Part shown: positions 5,559-9,325 of the stretch, one piece after another
How positions within the stretch are numbered: position 1 is the stretch's first letter
Layout of the letters: each line of letters begins with the position of its first letter
Assembly (NCBI GenBank): GCA_028704265.1
Contig: JAQVLH010000035.1
Location: 1-9,325 of the forward strand
Origin: Candidatus Nanoarchaeia archaeon
Lineage (GTDB): Archaea > Nanobdellota > Nanobdellia > Tiddalikarchaeales > Tiddalikarchaeaceae
Reading direction: 5' to 3'
DNA: 9,325 nt
Notes under the pieces: generated by a model
Told to the model about the DNA's origin: nothing
Seen by the model: the letters and a program-made list of their open reading frames with translations, nothing else
Databases searched by the model: none
Program-made: the position numbers and the translations under genes

Positions 5559-6173
5559 TTCAAATAAAATTTCATCGTTAGCGTTAAAAGTGTAATTCCA
5601 AGCTTTTGTTTCATTATTAACTAAAGTAGTCCAATTTCCGCAAATTTCAAATATGCAATTAAGAGAGCCATTAGTGAAAGAAGCATTATAAGTATTAAGC
5701 AAACTAATTAAATTCATAGTATCAGGTATTTTAAGAGTAGTATTTTCTGCAAAATTTTGAGTAAATAAATTTAATGAAATATTAATTAAATTAATTCTTT
5801 TGCCATAATATAATGTAAATTGTTCGCTTCCATTAATTAAATAATCCATACCAACATTACTATTATTCAAAAATATTTGCCAATAATTAGATGATAAATA
5901 ATCATTGCAAGTTTGCCCGACGCACTTAATAGAATAATCGGATTGAAAGCTAACAAATCCAGTGTTATATAATAAATAATATAAATTAGCTCCAACAGGC
6001 ACTGAAAATTCTTGATAATAATCCTGGCCTAAACCAACAATAGATAAATAAGCATTAACAGTATCTTGTCCATTATTTGTTGATAAATTAATAAAACTAA
6101 AAGAGCTGACAACAAAAACAATAATCATAAAATATAAAACGTATCTTATTTCATTAGGTTTAAGTTTTTTCAT
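5550..6173 (-). CDS. Secreted or anchored protein with two DUF4430-like repeats
   Basis: The 207-aa protein has a basic N-terminus (MKKLKPNEIR) and one hydrophobic segment (about 11-29), so the rest should be extracytoplasmic. Two tandem units show the pattern of DUF4430 (the transcobalamin/intrinsic-factor C-terminal-like fold). About 54-130 has FSVPVGANLYYLL, C84-x4-C89, then YWQIFLNN and FTLYYGKRI. About 145-207 has LKIPDTMNLISLL, C173-x4-C178, then NWTTLVNN and FNANDEILFELE. The paired Cys at the same place in both units suggests one disulfide each. About ten N-x-S/T sequons are present. An ATG seven codons upstream (6194) is open, but a TATA element about 26 bp before 6173 makes 6173 the likely leaderless start. 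In other proteins this fold binds cobalamin or acts as a cell-surface module; no ligand is implied here. A T7 run on the minus strand (5525-5531), inside the NYN gene, could terminate it. Confidence 0.65.
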   Translation of the reverse strand: MKKLKPNEIRYVLYFMIIVFVVSSFSFINLSTNNGQDTVNAYLSIVGLGQDYYQEFSVPVGANLYYLLYNTGFVSFQSDYSIKCVGQTCNDYLSSNYWQIFLNNSNVGMDYLINGSEQFTLYYGKRINLINISLNLFTQNFAENTTLKIPDTMNLISLLNTYNASFTNGSLNCIFEICGNWTTLVNNETKAWNYTFNANDEILFELE

Positions 6174-6193
6174 AATAATAATAAAAAAAATCA

Positions 6194-6205
6194 TTAAATT
6201 AAAAG
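6194..6205 (-). promoter_or_regulatory. TATA-box promoter of the DUF4430-like gene
   Basis: CTTTTAATTTAA on the minus strand is centred about 26 bp before the ATG at 6173, giving a leaderless transcript and deciding between the two possible starts. Confidence 0.5.
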
Positions 6206-6218
6206 CCTTACCATAACC

Positions 6219-6229
6219 TTTTTATTAAA
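6219..6229 (+). promoter_or_regulatory. TATA-box promoter of the 6252 operon
   Basis: TTTTTATTAAA is centred about 28 bp before the ATG at 6252. With the divergent TATA at 6194-6205 it forms a compact bidirectional promoter region with the two TATA elements only 13 bp apart, so access to one may hinder the other. Confidence 0.5.
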
Positions 6230-6251
6230 ACAAAGGTAAGATAGTAATTAT

Positions 6252-7991
6252 ATGAAAAAGCTAATTCTGTCATTTTTATTGTTAGTGGCTTTATCAGCAG
6301 GTTTTAGCAATGCAATAACTGATTTTTTATGGAATAATATTAGTTTAGTAATAGGTGGTGTTTGTTTTGTTTTATTTTTTGCATTATTCATGAGTATTGG
6401 AAATATTTGGTTTGAAGGGCAAGGGCAAGTAATAGCAGGAGCTTTTTCATTAAGTGCATTAATTTCAATTATGATAATGATAATGCCTAATCTTTCATCA
6501 ATGGTTTTGTCAATCTTGCAATATTCTTCAATATTTGTAATAGGTTTTATTCTAATCTTTTTAGTAGTAACTATATTTTTTTCTAAAAAAAAATCTTTAC
6601 TACAAGGAATATCTATAGCATTATTAATTATTTCATTAGCATTCATTTTTTATTTAAACGGGGGAATAGATTTAAGCACTGGTTCAGCAACTGAAAGTTC
6701 AGGAAGTTTAGGTTCAATAATATTAATAAGTTTAATTGCTTTAGGTGGAGGAACTGCAATATTTTTTGCAATTAAAAAAAAAGGCTCATCCAGCTCTTCC
6801 TCTTCAGGGTTTAGTGGTTCATCGCCAAACGTTATTCCAACATCATCAAATTCTTCTTCAGTAACTCAAAATATAATAAAAACAAAAACTGAGATTAAAG
6901 GAAAAGTATTAAATTTTATAAATAAACCTAAAGGAGTTCCAGTAAGGGGCTTGAAAGTAACAGCAACAACTAATCCTTCTTATTCAAATCTTGAAGATGT
7001 TAGTAATATTACTGGTAATTTTACAATAAAGTTGCCAAAAAATATGGCTGATAAAGTAACTGTAGAAAAAATAAAAATAACATTTAACGGGATTGATTAT
7101 GATCATACAATGAATAATGGGCGCCCAAGCGTTGATGGAATCAAAGGTTCGTCATTTGAAGTGCAAAAAGGAACTACTTGGAAGGATGTAATTGTTCCAA
7201 TAAATCCTGCATCTCTTCCATTAGCAAGAGGAGAAGCAAGAATAAAAGGAAAAGTAATAGAATACAAAAATGATGGAACAATAAAAGGACCATTAAATGG
7301 GGTTGGAGTAATATTAAACAATAATACAAGTTCTACTACTCCAGTAACAACTAATGCATCAGGATATTTTGAAATAATAATATCAGAATCTGATGTTGCA
7401 TCACATAAATATGAAGATTCAAAATTAAAAATAAAATATAATAACAATGATTATGATCAAACTATGATGTTTGGATTATGCGAAGGAAAAAGAAAACTAA
7501 TAACACCTAAGGTTAAATCTGACATTGAAGCAGTTGTTCCAGTATTTTCACCAGAAATATTAAAGCATTATAATAATCCAGATTTTCAAAATTTTTATAA
7601 CATAATAATAAATGCAATAAACTCTTCAAACTATAAAAAAATACCATTAAGTGCTGATATAAATATTTTTTTAAAATTAATGAATTTAATAGATAATGGA
7701 GCAAAAATGGATGATAAATTTCCTAATACAACTTATTCTGCATTTGGAGCTAAAAATAAAGATGATTGGATAATTTTAGCTAATAATTTTTCAAGCATAT
7801 TAGGAGAATCAGGATGCAATCATGATCTGCTCATTTTCTATTATTGGAACATAATTATGGAAACCTTAATAGCTTTGCCAGGAGAAAATATTTTTAAAAT
7901 AAATACAAGAGCAGAATTAAACAAATTGATAGATGATTTGAAGAATGCGAGCGGGGCATTAAAATCAAAATATGACAAGGTGAAGATATGA
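6252..7991 (+). CDS. Multi-TM membrane protein with two CarboxypepD_reg-like repeats and a helical C-terminal domain
   Basis: The 579-aa protein starts with a signal-like segment (MKKLILSFLLLVALSAGFSNA). Five TM helices follow at about 30-50, 58-78, 88-110, 116-135 and 152-174. A Ser-rich linker spans 179-203. Two beta-rich repeats of about 116 residues come next, starting IKGKV at 215 and 331. Each has an (N/D)-x-(T/S)-G-(N/Y)-F turn (NITGNF, NASGYF) as in carboxypeptidase-regulatory-like domains, and each ends with a shared motif (NGIDYDHTMNNG at 279, NNNDYDQTMMFG at 397). The last 150 residues look helical and match no family I know. With the signal cleaved, KKK clusters after TM3 (112-114) and TM5 (175-177) place the repeats in the cytoplasm, which is unusual for this fold. 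The start is supported by a leaderless promoter. The gene overlaps the next by ATGA, so the two products are probably partners. Confidence 0.75.
   Translation: MKKLILSFLLLVALSAGFSNAITDFLWNNISLVIGGVCFVLFFALFMSIGNIWFEGQGQVIAGAFSLSALISIMIMIMPNLSSMVLSILQYSSIFVIGFILIFLVVTIFFSKKKSLLQGISIALLIISLAFIFYLNGGIDLSTGSATESSGSLGSIILISLIALGGGTAIFFAIKKKGSSSSSSSGFSGSSPNVIPTSSNSSSVTQNIIKTKTEIKGKVLNFINKPKGVPVRGLKVTATTNPSYSNLEDVSNITGNFTIKLPKNMADKVTVEKIKITFNGIDYDHTMNNGRPSVDGIKGSSFEVQKGTTWKDVIVPINPASLPLARGEARIKGKVIEYKNDGTIKGPLNGVGVILNNNTSSTTPVTTNASGYFEIIISESDVASHKYEDSKLKIKYNNNDYDQTMMFGLCEGKRKLITPKVKSDIEAVVPVFSPEILKHYNNPDFQNFYNIIINAINSSNYKKIPLSADINIFLKLMNLIDNGAKMDDKFPNTTYSAFGAKNKDDWIILANNFSSILGESGCNHDLLIFYYWNIIMETLIALPGENIFKINTRAELNKLIDDLKNASGALKSKYDKVKI
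6894..7484 (+). repeat. Tandem internal protein repeat (two copies, period about 116-118 codons)
   Basis: Within the 579-aa protein, residues 215-290 and 331-408 align end to end: IKGKV(L/I) at the start, an N-x-(T/S)-G turn in the middle, K-I-(T/K)-(F/Y)-N then DYD-x-TM near the end. The nucleotide sequences have diverged strongly, so the duplication is old and kept at protein level. Confidence 0.6.
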
Positions 7992-9070
7992 AAATAGAAT
8001 ATTTAATAGACAAAATAATGAAAAATCTTTTTAATGAAAAATCAAATAATCCGGGAGAATTGCTAAAAAAAAGGGAAGAATTGCTTAAAAAACCATTTAG
8101 TTCATTTGATTCTGAAATAAAAAAAATAGCAAAAACAAATAAATCAGAAGTTGAAAGCATAATGAAAAAATCTTTTATTGACTTAAACATAAATGAAAGG
8201 TTAATTTATATAAATGAATTAATAACCAATAATGTTAATTTAGAAATTTCAGGAAAAAAAGGAAGAGAATTAGAGTTAGGTAATTTAATAAATCTTAATT
8301 TAGCTCCTGCAGCTACTTTTCAAAAAGATTATGAAATATTAAACAAAAAAGTAATATCAAAGCAGTTAAAAGAGCAAGAAAAACTTTTTGATTTTGACAT
8401 AAGAATGGGTGAATTATCAACTCCTCACATTGATTTTAAAAAAGAATTCAAAAGCTATATGAAAGAAGTATTATCAAATTTTTTTAGAAAATATGGCTGC
8501 CTGCCTGGTGAAGAATCAAAAAGAATAAAATCAGGGACTAAAGTTGATATTGAAGATAAAGATTTTGAAAAGCTCAATGATTTAATTACAAAAAAAACTA
8601 AAAAGATGGAAAAAGCTTATTCTGAAGTTTATAATTTTTTAAAAGAATTAAATGATTCAATATATAAAGGCAAAACTGATGATTTTTTTTATAATATTAA
8701 TGCTACTACTACATTAGGTATTTTTTTAGATACAAAAAGCGATTTTTATAAAAAAATTAGTTATTCTGAAGGAGTTTATGATTTATTAATAGATTTTTCA
8801 AAAAAACTTCTTAATTTTGACAAAAAATTATTTATCATAAAAACGGAGCAAGAAAATAAAGAAAAAATGAATTTAGATTATACTGCTGACAAAACTTCAT
8901 TTGATGTTGCTAATTTTTTTGAATTTAATTCAAAAAAAATTTCTGAAAAAGATTTCTTGGATTTAAAAATGCCTGATTTTGATAAACTTAATTCAGATAA
9001 AAATGCATTAATTTATTTTATGTCAGTAATGCATAGAATAAATGACATTGGCAATTACCCTAGTCCTTAA
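7988..9070 (+). CDS. Soluble Lys-rich, mostly helical protein of unknown family
   Basis: The 360-aa protein has no signal peptide or TM segment and is very rich in Lys, Asp, Glu, Phe and Asn. Long amphipathic stretches (about 25-60, 105-140, 190-222) suggest a helical bundle with some coiled coil. A short less helical insert around 160-185 contains KYGCLPGEESKRIKSG. I recognise no catalytic motif or family. The gene is translationally coupled to the upstream membrane protein (ATGA at 7988-7991), with a clear ribosome site AGGTGA at 7978-7983, so near 1:1 synthesis and physical association are likely. The upstream protein's C-terminal half is predicted on the cytoplasmic side, where this one must also be. 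An oligo-T run follows its stop. Confidence 0.7.
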   Translation: MKIEYLIDKIMKNLFNEKSNNPGELLKKREELLKKPFSSFDSEIKKIAKTNKSEVESIMKKSFIDLNINERLIYINELITNNVNLEISGKKGRELELGNLINLNLAPAATFQKDYEILNKKVISKQLKEQEKLFDFDIRMGELSTPHIDFKKEFKSYMKEVLSNFFRKYGCLPGEESKRIKSGTKVDIEDKDFEKLNDLITKKTKKMEKAYSEVYNFLKELNDSIYKGKTDDFFYNINATTTLGIFLDTKSDFYKKISYSEGVYDLLIDFSKKLLNFDKKLFIIKTEQENKEKMNLDYTADKTSFDVANFFEFNSKKISEKDFLDLKMPDFDKLNSDKNALIYFMSVMHRINDIGNYPSP

Positions 9071-9072
9071 GA

Positions 9073-9080
9073 TTTTTTTT
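9073..9080 (+). terminator. T8 terminator after the 6252-9070 operon
   Basis: Eight T residues begin 2 nt after the TAA at 9068-9070, the usual archaeal oligo-T arrangement. A new TATA box follows within 30 bp, which supports a transcript boundary here. Confidence 0.5.
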
Positions 9081-9098
9081 AAAATTTAATTAAAAATG

Positions 9099-9110
9099 TT
9101 TTTAAATAAT
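9099..9110 (+). promoter_or_regulatory. TATA-box promoter of the gene at 9129
   Basis: TTTTTAAATAAT is centred about 24 bp before the ATG at 9129, predicting a leaderless transcript. Confidence 0.55.
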
Positions 9111-9128
9111 CTCTGGATAAATATTCTT

Positions 9129-9325
9129 ATGGCTGATTTTAAGGATTCGGGATATTCTAAATTAACACAAGTTGTAGATTCAGCAGGAAAGTTAACACCT
9201 ATTGTTGGTGAAGCCTATAAAAATTATTTAATATTAAATACTGCTAATGAGGTTTTGGATAAAACCGATTTTAAAGATGTAGAATTAAAACTTCCAAATG
9301 ATAATAATCTTAAATTAACTGAAGA
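9129..9325 (+). CDS. Start of a further gene, unknown function (partial, runs off the window)
   Basis: From ATG at 9129 the frame stays open to the window edge, giving 65 codons that begin MADFKDSGYSKLTQVVDSAG. The visible part has no signal peptide or TM and continues with TPIVGEAYKNYLILNTANEVL. I do not recognise it. The well-placed TATA box, leaderless start and uninterrupted frame make it a real gene. It lies 58 bp after the coupled pair in the same direction and may belong to the same functional group, but has its own promoter. Confidence 0.65.
   Translation, partial: MADFKDSGYSKLTQVVDSAGKLTPIVGEAYKNYLILNTANEVLDKTDFKDVELKLPNDNNLKLTE

Noticed and set aside
6248..6646. Minus-strand frame of 132 codons opposite the start of the multi-TM gene, and similar ones at 7103-7447 and 7894-8190
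   Set aside because: Shadows of the TM and soluble coding regions on the plus strand; no recognisable motif, and the plus-strand genes have promoters or ribosome sites.
6585..6782. A9 runs at 6585-6593 and 6774-6782 as programmed slippage sites; slippage at the second would give a membrane-only product (TAG within about 10 codons)
   Set aside because: Both simply encode Lys-Lys-Lys at cytoplasmic edges of TM helices, and A-runs in Lys codons are common in this AT-rich sequence. Nothing marks them as programmed.
1..9325. CRISPR array, insertion sequence, integrase or attachment site
   Set aside because: No regularly spaced direct repeats, no transposase or recombinase motif and no terminal inverted repeats with target duplication were seen.

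Overview
The window is very AT-rich and reads as archaeal. Most transcription units start with a TTTAAATA-type TATA element about 25 bp upstream of the start codon, so their mRNAs should be leaderless. Genes inside operons overlap as ATGA and mostly carry GGTGA or GGAGG ribosome sites. Extracytoplasmic proteins are rich in N-glycosylation sequons. The small genome style, Lys/Asn/Ile-rich proteins and a 53-residue K/E-rich protein suggest a DPANN-type lineage (Woesearchaeota, Pacearchaeota or similar). That placement is inference; there is no rRNA or marker gene here.

Layout. (1) 1-174: perhaps the tail of an upstream gene, then a promoter. (2) 175-4251, plus strand: a four-gene, translationally coupled ABC cassette. 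It encodes a membrane-anchored three-domain beta-sandwich protein (COG1361-like), two different MacB/FtsX-family permeases and one LolD/MacB-type ATPase. The likely product is one transporter or mechanotransmission complex with a heterodimeric permease and a surface-exposed adaptor. (3) 4252-4979: annotation by long ORFs alone would leave this blank, but it holds at least three short transcription units. On the minus strand are a 53-aa gene with a strong Shine-Dalgarno, an unusually GC-rich structured RNA gene with its own TATA box and T-tract, and a 37-aa single-TM mini-gene. On the plus strand is a leader with an 11-codon ORF, a 12-bp hairpin and T8 in front of the next gene. (4) 4980-5558, plus: a NYN/PIN-like (DUF88, LabA-type) putative ribonuclease. 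(5) 5550-6173, minus: a secreted or anchored protein with two repeats resembling DUF4430. (6) 6252-9325, plus, divergent from (5): a 579-aa multi-TM protein with two CarboxypepD_reg-like repeats and a C-terminal helical domain, translationally coupled to a 360-aa soluble protein of unknown family. A further leaderless gene then runs off the window.

The ABC cassette is well supported. The least understood parts are the structured RNA at about 4492-4591 and the coupled pair at 6252-9070, whose topology puts the large C-terminal part of the membrane protein on the same side as its soluble neighbour.
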